Below, in pieces: positions 34,238 through 43,049 of a DNA stretch of 64,000 nt. The notes beneath the pieces are model-generated. The model saw only the letters and a list, made by a program, of their open reading frames with translations. It did no database searches and was not told the origin of the DNA. The stretch lies in NCBI GenBank assembly GCA_002484335.1, contig DLJQ01000012.1, positions 119,877 to 183,876 on the forward strand. The letters run 5' to 3'. The DNA comes from Flavobacteriales bacterium UBA7612. GTDB taxonomy: Bacteria; Bacteroidota; Bacteroidia; Flavobacteriales; Weeksellaceae. The first letter of the stretch is position 1. The number at the start of each line of letters is the position of its first letter. The translations under genes were made by a program, and so were the position numbers.

Positions 34238-35533
34238 ATGAAAAATAAATATATACTCCCAGTTTTAGTTTTAGGGAGTTCAGCATTTGGACAATTTACA
34301 GTTTCAGGACAATTTGAAAATTACCCAGAAAAAACTGTTCTTGTAAAAATATATGATAATGCAGAGCTTAAATTACTAAAAAATACAAAAACAGATAATC
34401 AAGGAAATTTTTCTGCTAATGTCCCAAAAGAATATACTGGAATAGTACGTGTTGATTTACCTACTGGAGAAAACGTTGCGCTATTAACAGATAATAAAAA
34501 CATTGAGTTTAAAACAACAACAGGACAAGATTTTGCTAAAAATTTAACTGTTATAGAAGGTGATGCTCAAAAAGATTTAGTTAAAGCAGAAGAATTACAA
34601 CCTTTAAATGATGTACAAGCACAAGTATTTCCATACTTAATGCAAATGTACAAACCTACTGATGAATTCTATGTTGCAATGATTAAAGAAGACAAGCGCA
34701 TTAATTCTATAAAAAACAATACTAAATTCACTCCTTTAGTTAGCTACATTAATAGTCTAAAAGAATTAAAACAAAAAGCTCAAAATAATACAGATCCTCA
34801 ATTAGAAGAAAATATCATAAAACATTTTGTAAATGATGACGAAAAATTAGAGCAATCTGGCTTATTTAGTGATTTAGTTTTTGCCTATATCAATTCTAGT
34901 ATTTCAAAAGCTGGAGGAAAAGATATAGAAAACAATCTTATTTTAGCAACTGATAATATTCTTAATAAAACAGATATACAGACAACAAGAGGACAAAATG
35001 TTCTAACAACAATTCTAAACTTTGTACCAGCTGATCAATACCCAAATTTTCACAAAAAATATGTCGATAAAGTAAATGGATTGACATGTAAAATTACTGA
35101 TCAATTGAAAAAGAAAGTTGGACAATCATCTAGTATAAAAATAGGTACCAAAGTTCCTAATATAACTTTCGATCAAGCTATTAAAGGGAAGAAATCTTTA
35201 TATGATATCAAAGCAAACCAGAAATTAATAGTTTTTTGGGCTTCTTGGTGCCCTGCTTGCCAACAAGAAATTCCATATATCAAAGAATATTATAAAGAAT
35301 TTAAAGCAAAAGGAGGAGAAATCGTTGCTATATCTTTAGATTATGATAAAAACGAATTTGATAAAGCAATCAAAGATTTTTCATGGTACAATTATACAGA
35401 TTTATTACGTTGGGATTCTCCAATTGTAGAACAATTTGGTGTTGAATCTACTCCCACTTTATTGTTAGTAGATAAAGATAATAAATTAATAAAAATTGCA
35501 CATCACATTTCAGAATTTGAAGCAGCAAAATAA
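34238..35533 (+). CDS. Exported TlpA-like thiol-disulfide oxidoreductase
   Basis: This 431-residue periplasmic protein has an N-terminal DUF4369-like beta domain (about 20-110), a helical middle, and a C-terminal thioredoxin fold (about 300-431). The redox site is WCPAC (Cys338 and Cys341) with the cis-proline of ESTPT (about Pro406). The start at 34238 is preferred over an earlier in-frame ATG (34199), because the earlier one lies within the terminator hairpin and would place 13 polar residues before the signal peptide. Proteins of this layout probably reduce disulfides in the periplasm, for example in cytochrome maturation. The target is not known. A weak terminator (35549-35573) follows. 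Confidence 0.88.
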   Translation: MKNKYILPVLVLGSSAFGQFTVSGQFENYPEKTVLVKIYDNAELKLLKNTKTDNQGNFSANVPKEYTGIVRVDLPTGENVALLTDNKNIEFKTTTGQDFAKNLTVIEGDAQKDLVKAEELQPLNDVQAQVFPYLMQMYKPTDEFYVAMIKEDKRINSIKNNTKFTPLVSYINSLKELKQKAQNNTDPQLEENIIKHFVNDDEKLEQSGLFSDLVFAYINSSISKAGGKDIENNLILATDNILNKTDIQTTRGQNVLTTILNFVPADQYPNFHKKYVDKVNGLTCKITDQLKKKVGQSSSIKIGTKVPNITFDQAIKGKKSLYDIKANQKLIVFWASWCPACQQEIPYIKEYYKEFKAKGGEIVAISLDYDKNEFDKAIKDFSWYNYTDLLRWDSPIVEQFGVESTPTLLLVDKDNKLIKIAHHISEFEAAK

Positions 35534-35548
35534 AATATAGAAAAGGTT

Positions 35549-35573
35549 AAAGATTATTTTTTAATCTTTTTTT
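35549..35573 (+). terminator. Terminator of the TlpA-like gene
   Basis: An 8-base AT-rich stem (35549-35556 with 35562-35569) and a T run, 16 bases after the stop. Confidence 0.55.
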
Positions 35574-35583
35574 ATTAAATAAA

Positions 35584-35693
35584 TTGGGCAATCGCTACGC
35601 AGCGGGCTTTATGTTTCAATCTTTTCTAATTATTTAGCAGAAATCAAAATATATTTAATTAGGAAAGGATTTCCACTGCAATCCCTATTGCAA
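35584..35693 (+). repeat. Intergenic palindromic repeat, copy 3
   Basis: The third copy of the family lies between tandem genes. It starts TTGGGCAATCG and has a hairpin CGCT-ACGC-AGCG (35593-35604), then GGGCTTT, then a long imperfect hairpin whose arms are AATCTTTTCTAATTA and TAATTAGGAAAGGATT. It ends with GGATT...AATCC (35667-35671 with 35680-35684). The outer arms are GCAAT (35588-35592) and ATTGC (35687-35691). Confidence 0.65.
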
Positions 35694-35745
35694 TCAAAAA
35701 ATATAACAACTTTTTTATGCGTCATGTTTTGGCATTTTCATTTTC

Positions 35746-35753
35746 TATATTTG
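35746..35753 (+). promoter_or_regulatory. -7 box TATATTTG for the helicase-nuclease gene
   Basis: TATATTTG matches TAnnTTTG, 35 bases before the TTG start of the AddA-like gene. Confidence 0.45.
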
Positions 35754-35788
35754 AGAAGATTGTTTAACTTTCATAAAAATTCAGAACA

Positions 35789-38700
35789 TTGTTACAAGCA
35801 GGCGATTTCAAAATTTACAATGCATCAGCTGGTGCAGGTAAAACTTATACATTAGTAAAAGAATTTATTTCATTATTACTAATCAACGAAAGCGATTATC
35901 ATTTCGAGCATATATTGGCAATAACATTTACCAATAAAGCTGCAGGAGAGATGAAAGAACGTATTGTAGAAAAATTAGAAGAAATCGCAAATACAACAAA
36001 TCCAAAAGAAGATGCATACATCTTAGATTTATCGAACGAACTGAATTTAAAACCTGAAATAATAAAAACGAAAGCTCATCATATACTCATAGCTATCCTA
36101 CATAATTATTCTAAATTTTCTATTTCAACCATTGATAAATTCAACCTAAGATTAATGAAATCTTTTGCACAAGATTTAGGATTATCAATGAATTTTGATG
36201 TTGAAATGAATACCAACGAAATTATCTCTGAATCTGTCGATTTACTTTATTCTAAAATCGGTGAAGATGAAAAACTTACGCAAACCATGATAAAAATTGC
36301 GCTAGATAATATGGATGATAATAAATCTTGGGACATTAGAAAAGCACTATCTGAGGATACGAATGATATATCAAATGATAAACATTTACAAGATTTAGAA
36401 AAACTGAAAAAAGTTTCTTTAGATGAATTTATTCGCTACAGAGATACAATTTATCAAAATATAAAAGACCTAAAAAATGGTTTAGTACTTATTGGGGAAG
36501 AATTTTTTGAATTACTTTCAAAAAATGGTATTTCCGTAAATGAATTACCAAATAAAACGAGAGGTATATATAGTTTTTTCAATAAGTTAAAAAATTATGA
36601 CGGTTCTGGATTAATTTTACCAAGTGATTCTAATACTAAAGAAATTGAGGAAGGTATTTATTTGGATAAAGTAAAAGATGCTACAGCTGAAGCTATTTTT
36701 CCTGAGATTAAAGAATTATTTATTAAAGCAGGAACAATTAATGATTATTTAGTATTATTTACTTCTATTCAGAAAAATATATCATCTATATCACTAATTA
36801 ATGAAGTTGAAAAATCGTTAGATTCAATAAAAAAAGATTCAAATGTTTTATTGATTAATGAATTCAATACCATTATTAGTAAAAATTTACAAGAACAACC
36901 TGCTAATTTCATTTACGAAAGAATTGGTTCGCGATACAATCATTATTTTATTGACGAATTTCAAGATACATCATCTTTACAATGGAATAATCTAGATCCT
37001 TTAATAGAAAATGCAAGAGCACAATCTGATACAATTATGTTGGTTGGTGATGCTAAACAATCTATTTATCGTTGGCGTGGAGGAAACCCTATGCAAATGA
37101 TTGACTTAATAGAAAATAAAGAAGATGAAAAAATTAGTGTTGAAGAATTAGATAAAAACTGGCGAAGTCATGAAAATATTATCCAATTCAATAATGAATT
37201 ATATACTTTTATTGCTCCGAGTTTAAATTTACCAAAATTTCAAAATTTATACGAAATTGGAAATAATCAATTAACAAATCATCAAAAAGATGGTTTTGTA
37301 AAATTAAATTTCATTGAACAAGAAGGACGATCTAAAGATTTATTTAAAGAACAAAATTTAGAATTAGTTCTCAAAACTATTCATGAATGTTTAGAAAATG
37401 GTTTTACGCTAAGTGATATTGCTATTTTAGTAAGAAATAATGCACAAGGTATTTTATTAGCAAAACACTTAACAGAAAATAATTTAGTGGTGATTTCTAA
37501 TGAAGCTTTACTCTTAAAAAATTCATTTGAAATACAACTTATACATTATCTTTTCAAAATTACAGCCAATCCGATAGACGATCAATCAAAAGTTCGTTTC
37601 TTAATGGTTGCTTATGAATTACAACTTTTCCAAACAGAAGATTTAACAATTACTGTAGAAAATGCACTGAAAGGAGGTTTAAATAAATTTATTCAACAAA
37701 CAAAAGCCTTAGGGATTGACATTAATTTTATAAAAGATCAAAACTTATCTCTGTATGATTTTACTGAAAAAGCAATCCGTACACTTTCTTTAGAGGAAAG
37801 ATCTCCTGCTTACATATTAAGTTTCTTAGATGTTATTTTAGATTATTCTTCTCGAAATGAATCTGATCTTAATTCGTTCTTAGAATTTTGGGATACCATA
37901 AAAGATAAAGCGAGTATAAAAACTCCAAAAGGTGTTGATGCAATACAAATTATGACAATTCATAAATCAAAAGGTTTAGAGTTTCCAATTGTTATTCTTC
38001 CATTTTTAGATTGGCAAAGTAAAAATTCTAAAATCTGGATTCCTTTAGAAAAAAATGAAGAAACACCTTTTGATACATTTTATGTTGGAATTAATAAAGA
38101 ATTAAAATCAACAAAAAATGAAAAAATTAAACATGAAATAGATAAAGAAGAAAATCTAGTTCAGCTCGATGAAATCAACACATTATATGTTGCTACAACT
38201 CGTGCCAAGGAACAATTATATTTGATGGCTCAGAAACCAAAAGAAAAATCTACATCAAGATCAATTGCTAATTATCTTCATGATTTTGCTTTTTCTAAAG
38301 GATTTTCTGGTGATGAAATTATTCTGAAGGGATCTCCAAAACGTGTATCAGAAATAAAAAATAAGAAAAATTCTTCTTCTGAACTAAAACTTTATTCTTC
38401 TGATTGGAATACACGTTTAGTGATTAATACAAACTCTGAAAGAGCACAAGAAAAACTAAAGTTTACAGAATTTGGGAATACTGTTCACTCTATTCTATCA
38501 CAAGTAAATAAAGCACATGATTTGCATAAAGTGATAGAAATTGAAAAACAAAAAGGTTCTATTTCTTTAGAGAATGTGGGACATTTAGAAAAAACTTTGC
38601 AAAATCTATTACAAGAACCTAAATTAGCACCTTACTTTGCTGATGATTTAACGGTTCTTAATGAACGAGATTTTATTGATGAAAACGGGCAAGTTTTTAG

Positions 38701-38902
38701 AGCCGATCGTGTAGTAATTGACAAGGATAATTATTGTTCTATTATTGATTATAAAACAGGTCAACCAGAATTAGATCATCATTTTCAAGTTAATCGTTAT
38801 GCAGATTTTTTTAGAAATTTAGGTTATACAATCAAATCTAAATTATTAATATATATAGATGATGCTCAGCAAAAAATAAATGTCGTAGAGATTAATGAAT
38901 GA
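35789..38902 (+). CDS. UvrD-type helicase/exonuclease (AddA/RecB-like)
   Basis: This 1037-residue protein joins a superfamily 1A helicase with a C-terminal PD-(D/E)XK nuclease, like AddA or RecB, which process DNA double-strand ends for recombination. Walker A is SAGAGKT (13-19), Walker B is YFIDEFQDTSSLQW, further helicase motifs are VGDAKQSIYRWRGG and IMTIHKSKGLEFPIV, and the nuclease core is RADRVVIDKDN...SIIDYKTGQPE. The start is TTG at 35789, since an in-frame TAA at 35774 leaves no ATG before Walker A. The usual partner (an AddB-like nuclease) is not next to it. It overlaps uvrC by 8 bases, so two DNA-repair genes are coupled. Confidence 0.92.
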   Translation: MLQAGDFKIYNASAGAGKTYTLVKEFISLLLINESDYHFEHILAITFTNKAAGEMKERIVEKLEEIANTTNPKEDAYILDLSNELNLKPEIIKTKAHHILIAILHNYSKFSISTIDKFNLRLMKSFAQDLGLSMNFDVEMNTNEIISESVDLLYSKIGEDEKLTQTMIKIALDNMDDNKSWDIRKALSEDTNDISNDKHLQDLEKLKKVSLDEFIRYRDTIYQNIKDLKNGLVLIGEEFFELLSKNGISVNELPNKTRGIYSFFNKLKNYDGSGLILPSDSNTKEIEEGIYLDKVKDATAEAIFPEIKELFIKAGTINDYLVLFTSIQKNISSISLINEVEKSLDSIKKDSNVLLINEFNTIISKNLQEQPANFIYERIGSRYNHYFIDEFQDTSSLQWNNLDPLIENARAQSDTIMLVGDAKQSIYRWRGGNPMQMIDLIENKEDEKISVEELDKNWRSHENIIQFNNELYTFIAPSLNLPKFQNLYEIGNNQLTNHQKDGFVKLNFIEQEGRSKDLFKEQNLELVLKTIHECLENGFTLSDIAILVRNNAQGILLAKHLTENNLVVISNEALLLKNSFEIQLIHYLFKITANPIDDQSKVRFLMVAYELQLFQTEDLTITVENALKGGLNKFIQQTKALGIDINFIKDQNLSLYDFTEKAIRTLSLEERSPAYILSFLDVILDYSSRNESDLNSFLEFWDTIKDKASIKTPKGVDAIQIMTIHKSKGLEFPIVILPFLDWQSKNSKIWIPLEKNEETPFDTFYVGINKELKSTKNEKIKHEIDKEENLVQLDEINTLYVATTRAKEQLYLMAQKPKEKSTSRSIANYLHDFAFSKGFSGDEIILKGSPKRVSEIKNKKNSSSELKLYSSDWNTRLVINTNSERAQEKLKFTEFGNTVHSILSQVNKAHDLHKVIEIEKQKGSISLENVGHLEKTLQNLLQEPKLAPYFADDLTVLNERDFIDENGQVFRADRVVIDKDNYCSIIDYKTGQPELDHHFQVNRYADFFRNLGYTIKSKLLIYIDDAQQKINVVEINE

Positions 38903-40703
38903 TACTATAAAATTAAAATTAGCCAGTTTACCAGAAACACCAGGGGTTTATCAATATTATAATAAAAAAGGTGATTTATTATATATTGGTAAAGCAAAAA
39001 ACTTAAAGCGTCGTGTAAGTTCTTATTTTAATAAACAACATGATTCTAAGCGCCTACGTGTTTTGGTGAGTAACATAGAGAATATTGAAACTATAAATGT
39101 CAATTCGGAATATGATGCTTTGCTTCTGGAAAATAATTTAATTAAAGAGTATCAACCACGTTATAACATTCTATTAAAAGATGACAAAACATATCCTTGG
39201 ATTTGTATCAAAAATGAGCGTTTTCCTCGTATTTTTTCTACTCGAAATGTAATCAAAGATGGTTCAGAATATTTTGGTCCCTATTCTAGTCTCAAAACAA
39301 TGAAAGTTTTATTGGGATTAATCAAAGAATTGTACCAATTAAGAACTTGTTCTTATGATTTGAGCGAAAAAAATATAGAAAATAATAAGTATAAAGTTTG
39401 TTTAGAGTATCATATAGGGAATTGTTTAGGTCCTTGTGAAGGTTACCAAACTGAGGAAGAATATGCTGAACAAATTTCTGCTATACGAAATATTATAAAA
39501 GGAGAATTTAATGAAGCAAAGCAGTATTTAGTTAATCAAATGACTAAATATGCTTCGGAATTAAAATTTGAGAAAGCTCAAATTATTAAAGAAAAAATTG
39601 AAGCTTTACAAAATTATCAAGCTCGTTCTACCATTGTTTCTCCAACAATATCAAATGTTGATGTGTTTTCTGTTTCTTCTGACGAAGAATATGCTTATGT
39701 CAATTTCATGAAAATATATCATGGTTCTATTATTCAATCACATACAGAAGAATGGAAAAAGAAATTGGACGAAACAGATGAAGATATTTTAGAACGCGCA
39801 ATTATTGATTTCTCTGATAGATTCAATTTAAATTCTAAAGAAATTTATGTTCCTTTTGAATTAAGCATCGAAATTCCATTCAGAAAAATTACAGTTCCTA
39901 AAATTGGAGATAAAAAACATATTGTAGATTTATCTTTAAAAAACACAAGAATTTATCGATTGGAACAATTGAAGCAAACAAAAATTGTTGATCCTGATAG
40001 ACATACCAATCGTATTATGAATCAAATGAAAATTGATTTACGTCTACCAGAAGAACCAAGACATATAGAAGGCTTTGATAATTCTAACATTCAGGGAACA
40101 AATCCTGTTTCTGCGTGTGTTGTTTTCAAAAACGGAAAACCTAGTAAAAAAGATTATCGAATTTTTAATGTAAAAACAGTCGAAGGTCCAAATGATTTTG
40201 CAACAATGGAAGAAGTTATTGAAAGACGATACACTCGTATTTTAGCAGAAGGAGAACCTTTACCTCAACTTATATTAATTGACGGAGGAAAAGGGCAATT
40301 AAGTTCTGCTCTAAAATCAATTGATCGCCTTGGATTACGAGGAAAAGTTTCTGTAATAGGAATTGCGAAACGTTTGGAAGAGATTTATTATCCTGATGAT
40401 CCTTATCCATTGTATTTAGATAAAAATTCTGAAACATTAAAAGTCCTACAACATGTTCGTGACGAATCTCACCGTTTTGGAATTACACGACATAGAAATC
40501 GCAGAAGTAAAAATGCTTATAATTCTGTGCTTGAAGAAATTGAAGGAATAGGCCCACAAACAATTAAAGAATTATTAACAAATTTTAAGTCGGTAGAAAA
40601 AATAAAAAATGCATCTTTGTTAGAACTAACCGATCTAATAGGGAAATCTAAAGCAAAAAAAATTAAAGATTATTTTTCGAATGATGAAAAATCTACTGAT
40701 TGA
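38895..40703 (+). CDS. uvrC: Excinuclease ABC subunit C
   Basis: UvrC makes both cuts around bulky DNA lesions in nucleotide excision repair. The 602-residue protein has an N-terminal GIY-YIG nuclease for the 3' cut (GVYQYYNKKGDLLYIGKAKN, about 16-35), a UVR motif that binds UvrB (about 205-235), the RNase-H-like endonuclease for the 5' cut (about 370-530, beginning EGFDNSNIQGTNPVSACVVF), and a C-terminal helix-hairpin-helix pair (about 545-595). Its start overlaps the helicase gene by 8 bases, and its end overlaps the next membrane-protein gene by 23 bases. Confidence 0.97.
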   Translation: MNDTIKLKLASLPETPGVYQYYNKKGDLLYIGKAKNLKRRVSSYFNKQHDSKRLRVLVSNIENIETINVNSEYDALLLENNLIKEYQPRYNILLKDDKTYPWICIKNERFPRIFSTRNVIKDGSEYFGPYSSLKTMKVLLGLIKELYQLRTCSYDLSEKNIENNKYKVCLEYHIGNCLGPCEGYQTEEEYAEQISAIRNIIKGEFNEAKQYLVNQMTKYASELKFEKAQIIKEKIEALQNYQARSTIVSPTISNVDVFSVSSDEEYAYVNFMKIYHGSIIQSHTEEWKKKLDETDEDILERAIIDFSDRFNLNSKEIYVPFELSIEIPFRKITVPKIGDKKHIVDLSLKNTRIYRLEQLKQTKIVDPDRHTNRIMNQMKIDLRLPEEPRHIEGFDNSNIQGTNPVSACVVFKNGKPSKKDYRIFNVKTVEGPNDFATMEEVIERRYTRILAEGEPLPQLILIDGGKGQLSSALKSIDRLGLRGKVSVIGIAKRLEEIYYPDDPYPLYLDKNSETLKVLQHVRDESHRFGITRHRNRRSKNAYNSVLEEIEGIGPQTIKELLTNFKSVEKIKNASLLELTDLIGKSKAKKIKDYFSNDEKSTD

Positions 40704-41124
40704 TAGAGATTTAACTTCTCTTATAAATAATAAAAAATTACAAGCTATTTTAGCAATTGTTCCAATAGCTTTATTTCTATTAGCTATACTTAGCTATTTT
40801 GGAATATTTTTTTCTATGTTTAATACACTTGATACACAATTAGGACACATAGGAAATTCAAAATCATTATTAACAGCTTTTTTAGGAAACTTAATTATAT
40901 TTATCTTCTTAGTACTAATGAGTTTTTTTATAGGTATTGTGTCTTTTGTATTTTTTATTGTACATGCTTTAAAAAATCCTAATCTTACAAAAAATGATGA
41001 CCGATTACTTTGGATATTAGCAATTATTTTTTCTAATGTTTTTGGAATATTTTTTTATTGGCTAATACAAATAAAAAGAAAAAATCCTCGCCCTATTGTT
41101 GATTTATTTTCAAATGAAGTTTAA
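40681..41124 (+). CDS. Small membrane protein with PLDc_N-like end
   Basis: This 147-residue protein has membrane segments at about 21-45, 65-95 (long enough for one or two helices) and 108-130. The last part, DDRLLWILAIIFSNVFGIFFYWLIQIKRK, follows the pattern of the PLDc_N domain (two short helices before a polar tail) found at the start of cardiolipin synthases and alone in small membrane proteins. There is no catalytic HKD motif, so it is not an enzyme of that type. The start overlaps the end of uvrC by 23 bases, suggesting coupling. The reason for its place behind uvrC is unknown. Confidence 0.75.
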   Translation: MMKNLLIDRDLTSLINNKKLQAILAIVPIALFLLAILSYFGIFFSMFNTLDTQLGHIGNSKSLLTAFLGNLIIFIFLVLMSFFIGIVSFVFFIVHALKNPNLTKNDDRLLWILAIIFSNVFGIFFYWLIQIKRKNPRPIVDLFSNEV

Positions 41125-41485
41125 TTAGAAAATAAAAGAGACTTTAATTAAAAAGCCTCTTAAGATCATAATTAGTGTTAATTTTAATTATTACTTTCTA
41201 CTGTGTTAGTAATTATTAACTTGCCAAAAGTATGTTATTTAATAGTCTACAACAAATGTTTTTAAGAATACTTTAATATTATTTAACATTTTTATCACAT
41301 TAATATAATTAAACTATATTTTTTAGAAAAAATTAAAATTATCAAGCTAAAATTTCACATATTTTTTTTAAGATATTTAATAACGAAAATAAAACTCTAC
41401 AATTTAAGTAGGAAATAATAATTTTTAAATAAAAAAAGTCTGTTTTAATGGTTTAAAACAGACTTTTTTTTATCATTTTATATTT
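41125..41485. other. 361-base gap with terminators only
   Basis: No gene is seen here. At the left end, an imperfect hairpin (41136-41145 with 41152-41161) may end the uvrC unit, though it has no T run. A second weak hairpin lies at about 41177-41220. The middle is plain AT-rich sequence. The gcvT terminator fills 41432-41469. Confidence 0.5.
41432..41469 (-). terminator. Terminator of gcvT
   Basis: A perfect 16-base stem (41432-41447 with 41454-41469) and a 6-base loop, 16 bases after the gcvT stop, with A/T runs on both sides so that it could work in both directions. Confidence 0.8.
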
Positions 41486-42562
41486 TTATACAAAAGGTAA
41501 TTTTACTACTTCTGCTAAAATATTTTTATCACGTATTTGTATTCTAATTTTTGTTCCAATTTTAGCAAAGTCAATATGAACATAAGCCAAACCTATTCCT
41601 TGTTTCAAAATAGGCGATTGTGTTCCAGAAGTTACAATACCTATTGTATTTTCATAATCATCTACAACTTTATAATCATGGCGAGGAATACCTCTTTCAA
41701 TCATTTTAAAACCTACAAGTTTCTTTTCTACTCCTGCCTCTTTTTGTGCTTTTAAAATATCGGAAGAGATAAAACCTGTATCTAATTTTGTTACCCAACC
41801 AAGTCCTGCTTCTAATGGTGTTGTCTCATCATTTATATCATTTCCGTATAAACAATATCCTTTCTCCAAACGTAATGTATCACGAGCAGCTAAACCACAA
41901 GGCTCGATCCCAAAATCTTTACCAGCTTCCATTACTTTGTCCCACATTGCATCAGCTTGCTCGTTTGCAAAATAAATTTCAAAGCCTCCTGATCCTGTAT
42001 ATCCTGTAGCAGAAATAATAACATTTTCTATTCCAGCAAAAGTTCCTATTGCAAAGTGATAAAAAGGAATTTCAGCTAAATTAACATCTGTTAAAGATTG
42101 CATTGCTTCAATAGCTTTAGGACCTTGAATAGCTAACAAAGACATCTCATCAGATTTATTTGTCAATTCAACTCCAAAAGTATTGTGTTTGTTCATCCAT
42201 TCCCAATCCTTATCGATATTCGATGCATTTACAACAGCCATCCATTCGTTATCAGAGATTTTATAAATAATTAAATCATCTACAATTCCTCCCTTTTCAT
42301 TTGGCATTGCATTATATTGCGCCTGACCAATAGCAACTTTACTTACATCATTTGTTAGTAAATATTGTAATAAATCTGTTGCTTTTTCGCCTTTTAAGAA
42401 AAATTGTCCCATGTGAGAAACATCAAAAACACCAACTTTTTCACGTACTACAAAATGTTCTTGGTTAACACCTGAGTACTGTACTGGCATTTCATATCCA
42501 GCAAAAGGAACCATTTTAGCACCTAAATCTTTGTGCTTTTGGTTTAATGCAGTTATTTTCAT
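41486..42562 (-). CDS. gcvT: Glycine cleavage system T protein (aminomethyltransferase)
   Basis: GcvT takes the aminomethyl group from the H protein and passes the one-carbon unit to tetrahydrofolate, releasing ammonia. The 358-residue protein shows the expected start KHKDLGAKMVPFAGYEMPVQY, the GVFDVSHMGQ motif, the catalytic-site aspartate region LLTNDVSKV, and the substrate motif SATGYTGSGGFEIY. It is a single gene here; gcvH and gcvP must be elsewhere. A -7 box lies at 42597-42604, and a strong hairpin follows the gene. Confidence 0.97.
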   Translation of the reverse strand: MKITALNQKHKDLGAKMVPFAGYEMPVQYSGVNQEHFVVREKVGVFDVSHMGQFFLKGEKATDLLQYLLTNDVSKVAIGQAQYNAMPNEKGGIVDDLIIYKISDNEWMAVVNASNIDKDWEWMNKHNTFGVELTNKSDEMSLLAIQGPKAIEAMQSLTDVNLAEIPFYHFAIGTFAGIENVIISATGYTGSGGFEIYFANEQADAMWDKVMEAGKDFGIEPCGLAARDTLRLEKGYCLYGNDINDETTPLEAGLGWVTKLDTGFISSDILKAQKEAGVEKKLVGFKMIERGIPRHDYKVVDDYENTIGIVTSGTQSPILKQGIGLAYVHIDFAKIGTKIRIQIRDKNILAEVVKLPFV

Positions 42563-42596
42563 TGTTTGTTTGCTTTGTATTACTTTATAAATATCC

Positions 42597-42604
42597 CAAA
42601 AATA
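42597..42604 (-). promoter_or_regulatory. -7 box TATTTTTG for gcvT
   Basis: On the minus strand TATTTTTG fits TAnnTTTG, 34 bases before the gcvT ATG. I see no glycine riboswitch in this short leader. Confidence 0.4.
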
Positions 42605-42643
42605 AGGAATTAATTTTTAGAAATATTTTAGTTGATAAAATTA

Positions 42644-43006
42644 TTATCTTATTTTATGAACAATTTTCAGTTTACCTTCCGTTGCTTTATAAGGCTGAAA
42701 ATACATGATTGATTCTCCTGTTTTAAATTCATTCATAAACTTCTGATTTATTTTTCCAGAAAGTTTTACAGCTTCACATTTTTGACAAGGTTGAATAATT
42801 ATTGTATCATTGGTATTTCCTTTTATTCTTACAATTTCATAAGAATAATCTTTATTTGGCTTTGATGAAATTTTGCTCTCGATTGGATTATGAAAACTAT
42901 CTATAAAAAAAACTCGTCTATATTTATTACTACCAATTATAATAGCAACACCAACTAATATCAATAATGTAACAATTGATATGGTTAAAATTTTTTTATA
43001 ATTCAT
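42644..43006 (-). CDS. Membrane-anchored protein, unknown function
   Basis: The frame is open further upstream, but I place the start at the ATG at 43006, giving 120 residues. It is preceded by an A-rich leader and opens directly into a membrane helix (about 5-26), while the upstream extension lies opposite the YiiX-like gene and has the composition of a shadow frame. After the helix comes a short soluble domain with a CQKC pair (residues 74-77) and the ending YKATEGKLKIVHKI. The CxxC could bind a metal or be redox-active, but the protein matches no family that I know. It is divergent from the YiiX-like gene (43 bases). Confidence 0.7.
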   Translation of the reverse strand: MNYKKILTISIVTLLILVGVAIIIGSNKYRRVFFIDSFHNPIESKISSKPNKDYSYEIVRIKGNTNDTIIIQPCQKCEAVKLSGKINQKFMNEFKTGESIMYFQPYKATEGKLKIVHKIR

Positions 43007-43049
43007 CTTTTTGGTTAATTCGTAGATTAAATGTAATAATTCATTCCGA

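Noticed and set aside
34199..35533. 444-residue version of the TlpA-like protein
   Set aside because: Its first 13 codons begin inside the terminator hairpin 34184-34216 and would put polar residues before the signal peptide.
42563..42643. Glycine riboswitch before gcvT
   Set aside because: The leader is only about 30 bases after the promoter box, too short for the known aptamer, and no fold is seen.
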